Shown here piece after piece: positions 22,643 to 34,557 of a stretch of 64,000 bases of DNA. Position numbers and translations under genes: made by a program. The DNA comes from Incurvaria masculella (lineage: Eukaryota; Arthropoda; Insecta; Lepidoptera; Incurvariidae): positions 1,245,001 through 1,309,000 of the forward strand of contig OX335653.1 of assembly GCA_946894095.1 (NCBI GenBank), in the 5' to 3' direction. The notes beneath the pieces are model-generated. The model did no database searches. It was not told the origin of the DNA and saw only the letters and a list, made by a program, of their open reading frames with translations. Position 1 is the stretch's first letter. Every line of letters starts with the position of its first letter.

Positions 22643-23555
22643 TATGTCTTCTCTTCAAGGGAGTCGCACTTCATCTTTCACTATGGGGACATTTGTCATT
22701 AAAATAAAATCTTAAGCCACAGCGTCGTATTTAACCTGACCTGATTTAACGTGACCTGCATTGTCAACCCAAACGCACGTTTGAATTGCAGATAAGAAAG
22801 AAAAGGTGCATATCAGTCCGTAGAATTTGTGATAGCCACAACAAATATTGAACATCGATTATTTCAACCACCAATATTTTGCATCATAGTCAACCCACCT
22901 TCAAAACGTATTCGTAACCTGCTGGAAGTTTGTAATAAGAAGTAAAATGTTAGCAGTATAATAGTACATATTATCATTTAGAGAAATTATATTGTGTTTT
23001 TGAGGAAAGCGTAGTAGAGACTGAAGTAGTTTTAATTTTTCTTCAATACAATAAAATACTTTGTGGTTCGAACCCACGGTTTTTGATAGAAGAGACCACA
23101 TATGTTGCGAGCCCACACACACATGTTGGCCGCAAACATCATCAGGGAAATCATCATTGTATTGGTACTCTTTATTATTCCGTTGGTATATAAATCAAAT
23201 ATTGTCTTCCAAATAATTGCTAACAGATTTTCATAACTATTATCACTAACATATTTAAAATCCAATCGGCGTCTGTTTATCCGTCTTTCTTTTTTTATTC
23301 GGTTTGTATCTTGATTATTCCTTGATTATTCTCATCAAATAATAGCTATCTACCATCCCGTAGGATTAACCCGTCTGTCTCGTTGAAGGCCCGCAGGCCC
23401 GAAGCCACAGATAGTTTGTAGGGTCTCACAGTCTGTTCTGCAGGTAGGCATTGTATTGGAAAATTATCTGTGGTACTTGCATCCTTTATTCTTGCACATC
23501 CAACCTTTATCCGGAACTGCCGCCACAGTGAATCACCCTTTTGTGGTTGACATTA
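22643..23555. other. No gene seen
   Basis: AT-rich. Short ORFs on the minus strand (about 22901-23265) lack any recognised domain. Confidence 0.35.
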
Positions 23556-23559
23556 GGCT

Positions 23560-24280
23560 TCTAAGAACGAATTATTTCTCAAATTAATTTCTCTGCCGCA
23601 CCGCCAGAGTATGGAACTCTGTCGACGATCGATGACTCTACAAAAGTCTGACAATCCACTGGTATGTTGCCTCGCTGAGCGTGGTTTCTCCGGGTAAGAT
23701 GAATTTGGCTTCTGATCTCGATTTTTCATTGATAAAAAAAAATTCGGAGATTTGACAGAAATCCGTCTGCTTTTCGTCCGGCTCAAGCGCAGTTGTTCCG
23801 CCGGTATCTACCAGCAAAAGCATAAGTCGACCCATTAAAAGCACCATTTAACACCATTAATCACCCTTTTAGCTGGCCCCAGAATTGAGACCTCAAGTCG
23901 CTGCGTTGTTTCTCGTTTCGAACTAAGAGCGCGTTCTCCCCGTCTCGCGGAGAACTAATGGCTTTATTGGCCCGAGGCGAGTCCCCTCTCTCCTCGCTGG
24001 TGGCCATCTGTTTAACATGCTTGCGGGTTTGCGAGCGTGGCGAGGGGAAGGCAGTTCTTGTTAGGTTTTCCTGTTAGCGATGTTCCTTTGTTTTGAATCC
24101 CGATGCGGTGCGGGGACGCGCCGTGATCGTGCGGGGCTTAGAGGGATTTGAATGTCACTCCGCCGAAAAAGAGGATGAAGACAATTTAAAATGGGAGTGT
24201 GCGGATAGCGATTTACCAGTGATGATTTTATGTGGGTCATGTGTACATAGAATCATCGGTAGAGCTAGTAGCGTGTAGGA
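23560..24280. promoter_or_regulatory. GC-rich non-repeat island 3
   Basis: Peaks at about 23870-24130. Contains TAATGGCTTTATTGGCCCG at about 23957, the string shared with island 2, between direct and inverted CG-rich stretches (tctcgcggaga). A 61-codon acidic ORF (24093-24278) is open, but start and splice support is lacking. Confidence 0.3.
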
Positions 24281-24348
24281 AGTTGTATACTTAAAGAAGG
24301 CAAACATTGAAAGGGAATATGGTTAGCAGGAGCAAGGTGAGATCAACG

Positions 24349-24486
24349 AACCGGCCAAGTGCGAGTCGGACTCGCACACGAATAGTTCCGTACAAGACTT
24401 CACGAAAAAATCACGTTTTTTGTATGGGTGCCGGACAGCGGAGGCTCACTAATAGGGTTCCGTTGGCACCCTTTAAGTACGGAAAG
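24349..24486 (-). mobile_element. Family C repeat (copy 5), internally deleted
   Basis: ggccaagtgcgagtcggact at the left and gggttccgttggcacccttt at the right are joined after loss of the central half. Confidence 0.8.
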
Positions 24487-24489
24487 AAA

Positions 24490-25220
24490 TCATTATTTTT
24501 AAATCTGTGAACCGTTCTGTGGTGTTTACATTCTCATTGACTCATGCTGATTTCTAATAATCGTATGTATGTTAGTAAATGTGTTAGTTGTAAGTAAATG
24601 AACTGCCAAAATCGTAAATAAAATTTCTCTCTTATAAACATGCAGCGGTATTCTATCGGATGAGACGTATGAAACCAATATATACTCGTCCTTCGTGACA
24701 TTCAATGACATTGTTACGAAAAGCACAAGTCCTATAGCTAACATTAGATGTAGTTTACATATGCCGCTACATTTTGAGACGAGCGTGAAGCTGCACTCCG
24801 CAGTAACTTGCAGTTAGCATCGTCTCCTGCCCTCAGCCTCCTATTTCTTTGCTGGTATAGTATTACAACCTTGCCAGTACTACACCCGTTGAGATTATCC
24901 AGGTACAATGAAAATGCTTGCACTAGCAATATATACCTGCGCGTGTTTTTAGTGATTTTCATATTTTTTTTCTGTGGGAATATGGAGTTGTACTTATTAT
25001 ATCAAAAATTTAAAACTTTTCTTTATCAATCTTAATGGTGATGCTTTTATCAATTAATAAATAATCATATACAGAATCAGCAGAACGGTAGTTTTTATTC
25101 CTAATTAGTTTAGTTTTCATTATTTATAGATGTAGTTTTGTAATTAAATCGACATCGTTAATGGTAGTTTATCGTTTACTGCGACATTTAAATGTACAAT
25201 TCTAAAATGCATAAAACGCA
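24490..25220. other. No gene seen
   Basis: AT-rich, unassigned. Several short ORFs overlap on opposite strands. Confidence 0.35.
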
Positions 25221-25224
25221 TTAT

Positions 25225-25271
25225 GCCACTTCGATATATATAGAATTGAAGTCTATATATATCGAAGTGGC
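25225..25271. repeat. Perfect 19-bp-armed hairpin
   Basis: gccacttcgatatatatag at 25225-25243 and its exact complement at 25253-25271, 9-base loop (aattgaagt). Confidence 0.85.
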
Positions 25272-25384
25272 AAGCGTTACACATACCTACTAACATTTTT
25301 TTTAAGCTTTTGCACGAACGAGACTTTGGTGTTGGCTAGACCCGGTACATTATTTATTTATTACCGTGTAATTATAACATATAT

Positions 25385-25450
25385 TTTTTACGCAACCTGA
25401 CATGGATGGCTAATACCACACAACTGCCTTTATGATATTAGCCCAATACG
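25385..25450 (-). mobile_element. SINE tail fragment
   Basis: tttacgcaacctgacatgga, tggctaataccacacaactg and gatattagcccaatac match the SINE 3' end. Confidence 0.75.
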
Positions 25451-25554
25451 CCGCAAATGTAAGAATATTTCAGTAAATGCATCGTTATTATTGTTGTTTG
25501 AAAGTAATATAATTCAATAAAAGACAATAACTCTACAAATACTGTCTCAGACGC

Positions 25555-25830
25555 GACCTTGAATCGTGTTAATTTTTCGAGAAGATCGGATAAACGAGGC
25601 TTCACTGCAGCACGTACATGCGAAACTCGGCGAACTATACGCCCTTTTCCAGGAATACGGGGGGAGTTGGGGAAGGAAGGTGCACTCACGGAAAGCGCTT
25701 CGGGAAAATTCCCCAGGGCGGGCGCAGCCGAGGTAATCCAGTTTTCCATTACGGGAAAATACAAGGCTCGCGTAGAATCGGAGCATTTTCGGCTTTCAGA
25801 CCACTTGCCAGAGGTGGATTTTTTAAACTT
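25555..25830. promoter_or_regulatory. GC-rich non-repeat island 4
   Basis: CpG-rich block (ctattttccag-like tracts, cagggcgggcgcagccgagg) with overlapping ORFs in three frames on both strands. No frame is clearly coding. Followed at about 25900-26000 by Helitron/LINE-type text (gtttcaccgaaatcgggtca). Confidence 0.3.
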
Positions 25831-26039
25831 TTTGAGATAATTCCAAATTTAAATTCAAACCGTCGGAAAGTGCGGGAAAAAAGTCGGGCTGATATTTTTT
25901 TCAGGATGAAAAGTAGCCTGCATCTACTTATCCAGAATATAGACTATCTATTTATCAAGTTTCACCGAAATCGGGTCAGGCGTTATAGCGAGATTGAAAA
26001 ATAAACATCCAAACATTCTCATTGGCCACTAAATTAATA

Positions 26040-27140
26040 GGGATTACGATCTAAATTATTCAGGTGTAAAAAGCCATTGTCATTTTTGATAAAAGGTAAT
26101 ATCAAATCAAATATAAGTTAGTAAATAAACAAATTCATATTATGTTTACGTGCTATAAAATCAGCTGCGATACAATCGAAGATCTAACAGCAGCCAAAGA
26201 AACCACATTAACGCAAATTCCTAATGGCAGCAATATTGAACATTTACTTTAATAAAATAATTAAGTAATTACAGAATTTTATCATATTCAATATCAATTA
26301 TATAATATTGGCCACAAGGTTTCATAGCAACATTTACTCCTTATAACATAAATTATCAATTTTCACAAAAAAAAAATACATTGGATTGGTTTCCAAAACG
26401 ACCGGGTTCGATTCCCGAGTCGTGTATTAGTTTTTCTTTAATCTATTAATACAGTTTTTCAAAGCTATAAAATCGACGACGTAGTTCCTTGGAACATATT
26501 TCTCTATCTCTTATAGTTTCGGAGTTCCCCATACTGACCCATCTAAACGCGCAACCCGGTACACTTATTACAATCTTTAATATTTGAGACGAAAATTGTT
26601 TCATTTGGATGTACATTTTCAATCAAAACATGGAAAATTGAGGAAAAGTATAATCTTACAAAATGATACAAAATTTCACCCGAGCATCGTACGAAAATTG
26701 AGTTTTTCAAGTAGGATTGAAAACCACCCGCCGTTGTTCTGAGGCAAAGAGATCGATCTCCGTGTTCCGGAGATATCCATTATCTGAGTTCAGAAAATTT
26801 TATAAATTTCGAAAAATTTTGAAGAAGAACAGAGCACGAAAACATATATTGGACCAAAATAAATTAAAAAAGTAGAAGTCTGCACAATATTTTATTGAAT
26901 TCAAGTTCAAGGAAATGTTTAGAGCAGCCATATCTAGCTCCCAAGTACCGATTATTCGGTCACGGATTTTTTGACGAACAGAACGAGTGGTGCCCCTGCA
27001 TTACTGTGTCATTTAGCTGTAACTAGGGCATGACAGCCGAAGAAGTAATTCAAGCCGTTTGTAGTCTTGACTTTCAACTCTAGAAGCAGTGAGCATGGCA
27101 ATCGAAACTGGTTCGTGTGGCGGCAGCTTGTAACATCATA
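26040..27140. other. No gene seen; one isolated pol III B-box
   Basis: A T-arm-like gggttcgattccc occurs at 26404-26416 flanked by cgac..gtcg, suggesting a tRNA-derived fragment. The rest is unassigned. Confidence 0.4.
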
Positions 27141-27280
27141 GCGGTAGTTCTGTAGCATTAGCCATCCATGTGTGGTTGCATAAAAAAAGGACGTGCAATT
27201 TCTAATAAATGCAATAACATCCTGCGACCTCTTATGTGGCTATGCCACCCTCATATAAACGTAAGGTCGGAAAAGACTTT

Positions 27281-27636
27281 CTTATGCGACCTGACATGGA
27301 TGGCTAATACTACACAACTAACGTTATTATACTAGCCCTATACACGACATTCCCGAAGGAATTAGGTGCCATGCCAAGACCTTCCCTTTATGAGCACGGG
27401 TACATTGAACTGGATGGAAAACACGGACAATTTTTCATTACCGCTTCGACCATCTTTTCATACAATGCGATGGTACCAATCCGGGCGGGCTTAAACCCTA
27501 CCACCTAGTAGGGGAAGGGGACCTACAGTTTTACATGGATTCCGAACCATGGAGCTGCTCGCATTCGTGACGAAATTGAACCCAAGCCTCTGGTACGCTA
27601 GGCCAGTCTCCGCGCCCCTAGGCTACGAGCCGCTCA
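27281..27636 (-). mobile_element. tRNA-headed SINE (copy S2)
   Basis: Same organisation as 10035-10439, from cttatgcgacctgacatgga at the tail to ctaggctacgagccgctca at the head, with an approximately 45-bp deletion behind the head. A short + orientation tail fragment lies just upstream at about 27145-27190. Confidence 0.85.
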
Positions 27637-27679
27637 AAAGTTAGTTTGTTTTATTGAATGAACTGGACATGCATAATAA

Positions 27680-27905
27680 CCATGGATAGATAATATAATA
27701 CAATAAACATAATGATACAACGACTGTCATAATATAAGCCTTACGCACCGCATTCCCAAGGAATTAACTGCCATACGAGGCCTTTCATGCACGGCTGCTT
27801 GCACTGGATGGAAAACACGGACGATTTTATTGCCGCTTCGATCATCATTGCGATGGTACAAACCCGGACGGGATTTACCCTACCACATATTTAGTAATGT
27901 AAGGA
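27680..27905 (-). mobile_element. Highly degraded SINE copy
   Basis: cccaaggaattaactgccat, ctggatggaaaacacggacg and gatggtacaaacccggacgg are recognisable SINE body pieces. Confidence 0.6.
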
Positions 27906-28199
27906 GGGCCTACGACTTGAGTAACGTATGCACTCAGTGATTAACTGAATGAGTTAGGTATTATATACATTCATAGATAATGTTCAGCTTATATTAATGG
28001 CGCCTCCTAATAAGCAATGCTTAGCTTCACTATTAAATAGCTCAAAAAATCACAAAAGGAATGAACAATTAATCTGAACAAATCTAAGAAATGCTCCTTT
28101 AATATGCATGTTCATATCATAAAAGGAAGGAGATATGCCATCTAGATTGCGTACCCTATGAGACCCGCTCTCTCCAAAGCGACTTATCACACACAAACA

Positions 28200-28680
28200 T
28201 AGTCGCAGACCCATTGGAGTGTTTGCGTGGGTTAAAACTGACTATCGTATTTCGGGAGGACATTCGCACAGTGGCGATGTTCGCACTGTGTGGCTACGAA
28301 GCGCAACTGACTTCCCATACGATTGCATGCACACTTTGTCCATGCGGCGGTCTGGCGCGAGTAGCAACCACACGGAACTTCCCGTTCCTTTTCTCCACTG
28401 TGTTCGCAACCCTCCGTAAACCGATCGCGCGTAAGAATTTAATGAGAAAAACTCGAGGATTTTGCCAACCGCTCCTCGCAGCCGCGCGACGGGCGGTACC
28501 GGCGCGGAACCAGCCGCGACGCCGCCGCCGCCGCCGCCGCCGCCGGCGTAGATACGGCACGAGGCGTGACACTTAAGTGGCGGGGGGCGCATGCGAGCGG
28601 TACGTGCTGGTAGCCCGGAGGCTTCGATTATTGAGTTTACATTAACATAACGATCGCTCACGGACCGTACACGTGTGTTT
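28200..28680. promoter_or_regulatory. Strongest CpG island in the window, with a (GCC)n run
   Basis: About 450 bp of CpG-rich, non-repeat DNA with a (GCC)8-9 tract at about 28521-28546, inverted gcacagtggcga/tcgcactgtg around 28267-28292 and GCGCATGCGAG at about 28588 (NRF1-like). It lies between TE-derived segments. Open frames on both strands are low-complexity Arg- or Gly-rich artefacts of the triplet run. This is the best compositional candidate for a promoter or 5' UTR exon, possibly the shared ChAT/VAChT leader. Confidence 0.35.
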
Positions 28681-28730
28681 TTAGTGTTGATGTTGTACAG
28701 CTCGTGGTCTAGGTGCTAGAGGACTTGCCT

Positions 28731-29280
28731 TTAAGGTGGCCCAACCCGGCGGCCTCAACTCATTTGCGGGCACGGTACAAAACCGTGCTGTTGCGCTCTG
28801 GGACCTTCTCTGTTTCTAAGAATAAGACAGGCTCCGTTATGAGGAAGATGCAACCTGTCCACAAAAAAGACAATGTGCATAGTATATGATTTGGTAAGAT
28901 TTACGAAAATTTTTATTTCAAAACGACTTATAGCTAAAAGTAAACCACGACCGCTGTAGTCAAAAATCTAACAAAAACCAAATAGATTATAAATCTTGAT
29001 TAAACAAGCTATGTCTGATGACTAATCTTTTTAAGATGTTCTTACTTTATCATTGCGTAATCCACCTCCAAAATAATTGTATAAAACGCGCAAAAAATCC
29101 GAACTTTCGGACGTTATAACTTAGAAACCAAACACAATTTTACAATGCCAATGGTCATCAGACATCTAGTTCAATCAAATAAAGCTATATCGAGCAACAT
29201 TTTGGATCTCTGACAAGAAATATAGGCGTGATCTTCTTTCCCCTTTTGTATGGGGAGATGAGCGGGTTGGGCCGCCTTAA
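28731..29280 (+). mobile_element. TTAA-flanked MITE (family A, copy 3)
   Basis: 550 bp, TTAA both sides. Nearly identical to 8857-9406, including the variant ggcggcctcaactcatttgc, so the two are young relative to the other copies. Confidence 0.9.
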
Positions 29281-29283
29281 TGC

Positions 29284-29623
29284 GAGAGGTCTGAGTTGAA
29301 ATCCTCGACCGGACATGCACCACCTTCTTTCTCTTTCTGAGTTGGGTAAGTGCATTTCGTTACGAATGGGAGCTGTTCGGAACCCATGTAAAACTGTAGG
29401 TCCCCTTCCTTTGTAGTAGGTGGTAGGGTTAAGCTCGCCCTTGTTGGTACCACCGCTTCGGATGAAACTATGGTTGAAGCGGCAATGAAAAATTGACCGT
29501 TTTTTCCATCGCATTCAATGTAGCTCCTGTAAGGTCCTGGCATGGCACCTAATTCCTTCGGGAATGTGGTGTATTGGGCTAATATCATAACGGTAGTTGT
29601 GTGGTATTAGCCATCCATGTCAG
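29284..29623 (+). mobile_element. SINE (copy S3), head-truncated
   Basis: Starts inside the tRNA-like head (gagaggtctgagttgaaatc) and ends agccatccatgtcag with no poly-A, abutting the head of the next SINE. Begins within a few bases of the family A right end. Confidence 0.8.
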
Positions 29624-29627
29624 CTTT

Positions 29628-30407
29628 GAGCGGCTCGTAGCCTAGTGGCGCGGGGACTGGCCTAGCGTACCAGAGGTCTGAATTCTGACATGCACCACTG
29701 TCTTTCTCATTTCGAGTTCGATAAGTGCATTTCGTGCAATGCGAGCTGCTCCATGGTTTGGAATCCATGTAAAACTGTAGGTCCCCTTCCCCTACTATGT
29801 GGTAGGGTTTAAGCCCGCCCGGCAGTGCGATTACGCAACATTTGAGGATGGTGCCGCGGTACGTGTAGGTGCGCCCCCGTCATTTCTAAAGCGCGATTAC
29901 GAAGCCGTTTTTCATCCACCTACATCCAGCACGGCCCAATCTGTGTCGACAATAGGTCAACTTTTGGGGTACCTGACTAGACGAGCAGACGAAATAGGCG
30001 TTTACCTCCCCGCATTTGACAGTTCCTTGCCGTTTCGTAATACCGATTCGACGCGAAATGTATGGAGTTGACCTAATTGCTGCGGGTAGCGCTGAGTGCC
30101 GCACCATTTGTGAATGCATCGATTTCGTAATCGCAAAAGCTGTCATATTGCTGTAAGTACAGCAACCTACACCCAATTTTGTGCTCCGTAATTGCACTGC
30201 CGGTTGGTACCATCGCATTGGATGAAAAGATGGTCGAAGCGGCAATGAAAAATTGTCCGTGTTTTCCATCCAGTTCAATGTAGCCGTGCTCATAAAGGAA
30301 AGGTCCTGGCATGGCACCTAATTCCTTCGGGAATCAGTTGTGTCGGGCTAATATCATAACGGTAGTTATGTGGTATTAGCCATCCATGTCAGGTCGCATA
30401 AAAAAAG
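29628..30407 (+). mobile_element. tRNA-headed SINE (copy S4), split by a TIR insertion
   Basis: Head gagcggctcgtagcctagtg, body, and tail catgtcaggtcgcataaaaa. The body is broken at aagcccgccc/ggttggtacc by the insertion at 29821-30201. Without it the element would be about 400 bp. Confidence 0.85.
29821..30201. mobile_element. Small TIR transposon inserted in a SINE
   Basis: Ends ggcagtgcgattacg and cgtaattgcactgcc are inverted repeats. The flank reads CCGG at both sides, compatible with a 4-bp target duplication, although the ancestral site cccgggttgg makes its exact length uncertain. The interior is open for 80-90 codons on the + strand but shows no transposase motif. Superfamily not assigned. 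Confidence 0.7.
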
Positions 30408-30409
30408 CA

Positions 30410-31330
30410 CAGTAGAGAAAGGAAGGGGAAAGTGGCATACGGACATATCGTGGCTCCGCCGTATGGTAAAAGCGACCATAAAATTGTATGGGAATTCGGC
30501 GGCGCGTATGCCACACATTGCCACCGCGCGCGAATGTGCCCTAAAAATGCGTTCATCAAGTCAGTACCCACCCACACATAACCTCTAATACGTCTGCTAC
30601 TATGTTTGCATGTGGCATGAACCTTTAAGTTGGGTTGGTAGTTTTTGAAAAGACATGGGGTTTCAAAGTGAGCGTGCTAGGTAGCTTATCTCCTATGTTG
30701 ATGTTAAACTTTTAACCAGAGGTAGTTACCTTGGTATGATTTAATACAAGCATATTAAAAAAAAGATGATACAGAGCTTATATTATTTCGTCAAAAAAAA
30801 GGCGAACGACGACGTAATATGGGCCTTCGGACTATCACAAGGGCTGCGAAAAAACAAGCCGGCCAGCTAGGTGCTTCTTCACACCATGTTTGGAGGTTGT
30901 ACTTTAAGAGAAAAAATTGGCAGGGAGTCGATTTAAGAAGAGCAAGAACCTTCTTTATATGAATTCTCCGCTGCGACCTTTTTTGTATCACTTTCCCCGG
31001 ATCAAAAGAAACGATACCTTATACTTTGAATTCAATATTACCATAAGCTTCCCTATCATATTAACTACAGCTTCAGTCAAACTATACAGGTAGTTCTATA
31101 TAATGATAAACGAGACGTCGTAACATATTGTACAATTTATTTAATTAACCTACCCTCTTAGGAATTTCAATTACTAAATCGGCACCCTCGTTTGAATTAT
31201 TTAAAAATAATAGTCATAAACTAGCACTAATATGATTCTTCAATCCGTAAAAGGTCCATCCATGGTCCCCCAAAGAATATAGATTAAATCGGGGCCTATG
31301 CAGTATAGGCCCAAAGCTTGTATTATTGTT
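30410..31330. other. No gene seen; LINE-like fragment
   Basis: About 30835-30990 (gccggccagctaggtgcttc, ggaggttgtactttaagaga, gggagtcgattta) resembles 37415-37520 and is probably part of the same decayed repeat. Confidence 0.45.
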
Positions 31331-31338
31331 TTATTAAT

Positions 31339-31723
31339 ATTTTTTTTTATGTGACTGGACATGGATGGCTAATACCACACCTTCTGTCATGGTATTAGCC
31401 TAACACACCACATGGGAACTAGGTGCCATGCCAGGACCTTCCTTATATTGCACGGCTACATTGAACTGGATGGAAAACACGGACAATTTTCATTGCCGCT
31501 TCGACCGTCGTTCATTCAATGCGATGGTACCAACCCGGGCGGGATTTACTCTACCACCTAGTAACTAAGGAAGGGGACCTACAGTTTAACGTGGAATCCG
31601 AACCACGGCCAGCCTCTCTCAACGGTCAAATGGTCACCCATCCAAGACCAGACCGGACCCAGCGTTGCTTAACTTCCGAGAGCGATCGCCGAAGTGTCGC
31701 GCCACTGGGCTATTGAGGCTGAC
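31339..31723 (-). mobile_element. 5S-headed SINE (copy S5)
   Basis: Tail and body match the tRNA-headed SINEs. The head on the minus strand instead reads gaagttaagcaacgctgggt and ttggatgggtgacc (about 31632-31680), the internal control region of 5S rRNA. Just outside it is tagcccagtggcgcgac, an A-box-like stretch. Confidence 0.85.
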
Positions 31724-31814
31724 AAATGTACTATCTCCTTTAAAAAGAAGAGATACTTTATCTATCACTGCTTGAATGGCGTTGTAAAAGATCTTTGTGA
31801 AGCTGTAAATGGCA

Positions 31815-31970
31815 GTCATTTGTTGGTTATTTTTATTGTTTATTCATCATCTACAGGCAGTACACTGCACTCGGATTTGTCATATTTTATCATTAGCCAG
31901 TTCAGTTCCCGGCGAACAAGAACTGGCAAGAAACTTCGCTGATTTTTTTTCACCGTCCACTTAATCTAAA
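31815..31970 (-). mobile_element. LINE 3' end
   Basis: Reverse complement of the 39490-39652 sequence: tattgtttattcatcatcta, gtacactgcactcggatttg, ttggccagttc-like and aagaaacttcgct. 5'-truncated LINE tail. Confidence 0.7.
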
Positions 31971-32760
31971 TTTAAAAAATTGTTTGCTACTGCTTACAGA
32001 AGTAAGTTAAGTATTTATATGAAGTAACATTTAAAACCTTAATAAAAAATATCTCCATGAGTTTTATTGTATTATCTGATATCTCTTTAAGATTAAGAAA
32101 TAAAAGTTATATGTAATTGCAACACCTTCGTGACTTATGACCCACCCTGTACGAGTTAGGTAAATCCAGAGAGTCGGCTCCAGGGGTATGAAAATGGAGA
32201 CTCAGTGCTCGAATCGGGTAGTCAAGTGCACTCGACCTCTGTGTCCCTCACAAAGCGAGGGGCTCAAATGTTCATTGTTTCAAGTTTGTCATAGGTTTTC
32301 ATACTATTGTCAACCACTTCCGATGTTAATAAGATGTTAACATATGTATTAAGGTGTAAATTATTGTTTATGTATGTGTATGAATATGTATAGATTGGTT
32401 TCTGTCACCCTTAACGCATTACTAATTACCTACATGTTATTTTTCAATTCTTATCCTCATCACCCCAATGGGTGACAGTAAGAACACACTTTTAGTGATA
32501 ATTCCACCTTTGTGCAGTTTCGCACTGTTAGATTTCAATGTTATTTGGTTAATAAAGTATTTCTTTCTTTCTTTTTCGCAGCTAGACCAGAACGTGCAGA
32601 GTGATTAGAATACATTATGATTTATAAAAAAATACACACATTATAAGATTTTCGTATGAAATTGCGCGGCGATTTCATTTTACTTATTTACTTCTGGCAG
32701 TCAAATCACACTGTTACGTCTCAAATGGATATATCCACGCGCAAAAAAAAAACTTCAATA
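31971..32760. other. No gene seen; likely LINE-derived 3' sequence
   Basis: About 32150-32580 ends ggttaataaagtatttcttt then a CTTT run, a plausible LINE 3' end. No ORF with RT motifs. Confidence 0.35.
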
Positions 32761-32763
32761 CTC

Positions 32764-33306
32764 TTAAGGTGGCCCAACCCGGCGGGCCAAACTCATTCGC
32801 GGGCACGGTACAAAACCGTGCTGTTTGCGCTCTGGGACCTTCTGTTTCAAAAAATAAGACAGGCTCCGTGATGAGGAAGATGCAACATGTCCACAAAAAA
32901 AGACAATGTGCATAGTATATGATTTGGTAAGATTTACGAAAATTTTAATTTCTAAACGACTTATAGCTAAAAGTAAACCACGACCGCTGTAGTAAAAAAT
33001 CGAACAAAAACCAAATAGATTATAAATCTTGATTAAATAAGCTATGTCTAATCTTTTTAAGATGTTCTTACTTTATCATTGCGTAATCCACCTCCAAAGT
33101 AATTGTATAAAACGCGCGAAAAATGCGAACTTTCGGACCTTATAACTTAGAAACCAAACACAATTTTACAATGTCAATAATCATCAGACATCTAGTTCGA
33201 TCTAATAAAGCTATTTTAAGCAAAATGTTGGATCTCTGACAAGAAATATGGGCGTGATCTTCTTTCCCCTTTTGTATGGGGAGATGAGCGGGATGGGCCA
33301 CCTTAA
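32764..33306 (+). mobile_element. TTAA-flanked MITE (family A, copy 4)
   Basis: TTAA, GGTGGCCCAACCCGGCGGGC at the left; GCGGGATGGGCCACC, TTAA at the right. Non-coding. Confidence 0.9.
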
Positions 33307-33309
33307 TAC

Positions 33310-34555
33310 ATTGTTTTCTTTCCGTATTGATGAAATTAATGCTAGTCCCAATTTTTTGGTAGAACCGATTAAAACTTTTCTTACTATGTAGATACATAGT
33401 ACAATTTTAAGAGTTTATTCGATAAACAAATTAGAAAAGTCGTATTTATACAGACATGAGTGTAGTTAGTTCTTTTATTCCTTTATCTTTCAATTGTATC
33501 TACTAGTTATTTTTGTTTATGATCGTAAACTTGGTGCTTATATTGTTAGTTTAATGTCCAACTTTTTATGTAATTAGGATTGTGTAAAATTTTTCTTCTT
33601 TCCGTTCATTCTTTAAAAAAATAATACAAAATTAAAATAAGGGCGAAAAACTGGGCCCGAATGTTCCAAATAAAATTAGGTTAAAAGGTTATTTAATAAA
33701 TGTATTCATTGCCATTTCTTTGATAAAAATAAGACTCGCTAAAACGAAGTAAAGGAATGAAAAAACCTCACATGTTACTTAAAAAAATATATTGATAGAT
33801 CTTTTGGCAGAGTATAGAGACAATTTAAGATGTCTTTGTATTTGCTATTTTAGGCTATAGGTACATAGGTTATGGTTTGGACATGGTCATAGCAACTTTT
33901 TATTCTGGAATCACTTTAGATATGGACCGAAAGCATTGAGCCGGGTAAAACAGCTAGTAAATAATAATTTAAAATGAAGAAAACTATGAGAGACGAAAAA
34001 AGTGTACTTTTCCTAGCGGAAAGCTGAACCGATATGTTTTAATTAATTATCAATTAAGTCGTAAATTAAGCAGCGGCGTTTATAATTTTGTCAGAATTAC
34101 TTTATGGAATTGAAAAACATTTCACCTTCCGTGAAGCCAATGACGGCTTGAATTACGCCCAGTATATTAACGAAAATGAGTGTTAACAGCATGTTTTGTC
34201 AAAACCTATTTCAATTTCCTACGTTTTTGTCGTCCTACCCGCAGCAACAATATAGCAAAACGCCCATCAGCTGTCAGTTGCAGGGCGACCGCAGCGTAGA
34301 GCGCTGGTGCCGCTGTGCGCAGCAGGTGCCGAACGGAGACAAAAGCCACGCCAATCCACGATCAAAGCGATTTTCTCATCACAGATTGTATACAAGTTGT
34401 TTGGGTGTAGGCTCCTATAACTTCAGAAGTAGGGAGAAAACAATTGCAACACGAATCGAATTTGCTATGTTTTATTAGCATTCGCCAAATACCTAAATGA
34501 ACTAAATACGCAACTTTATCAAAGTGTTTGGAGATTACGAAAAAACATTAATTTG
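33310..34555. other. No gene seen
   Basis: AT-rich; a CTAG-ending Helitron-like scrap may end near 33957 (agccgggtaaaacagctagt). A GC-richer patch at 34260-34360 (gcagcgtagagcgctggtgc) is unassigned. Confidence 0.4.
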
Positions 34556-34557
34556 AA

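Noticed and set aside
28214..28661. ORFs of 92-139 codons on both strands with Arg- or Gly-rich runs
   Set aside because: Produced by the (GCC)n tract; all frames are open, so there is no coding evidence.
29185..30317. Several 80-140-codon ORFs
   Set aside because: They lie in SINE bodies and a TIR insertion; the same peptides recur wherever the SINE is present.
34300..34345. RE1/NRSE-like silencer element
   Set aside because: agcgctggtgccgctg only loosely resembles the NRSE consensus; too many mismatches to call.
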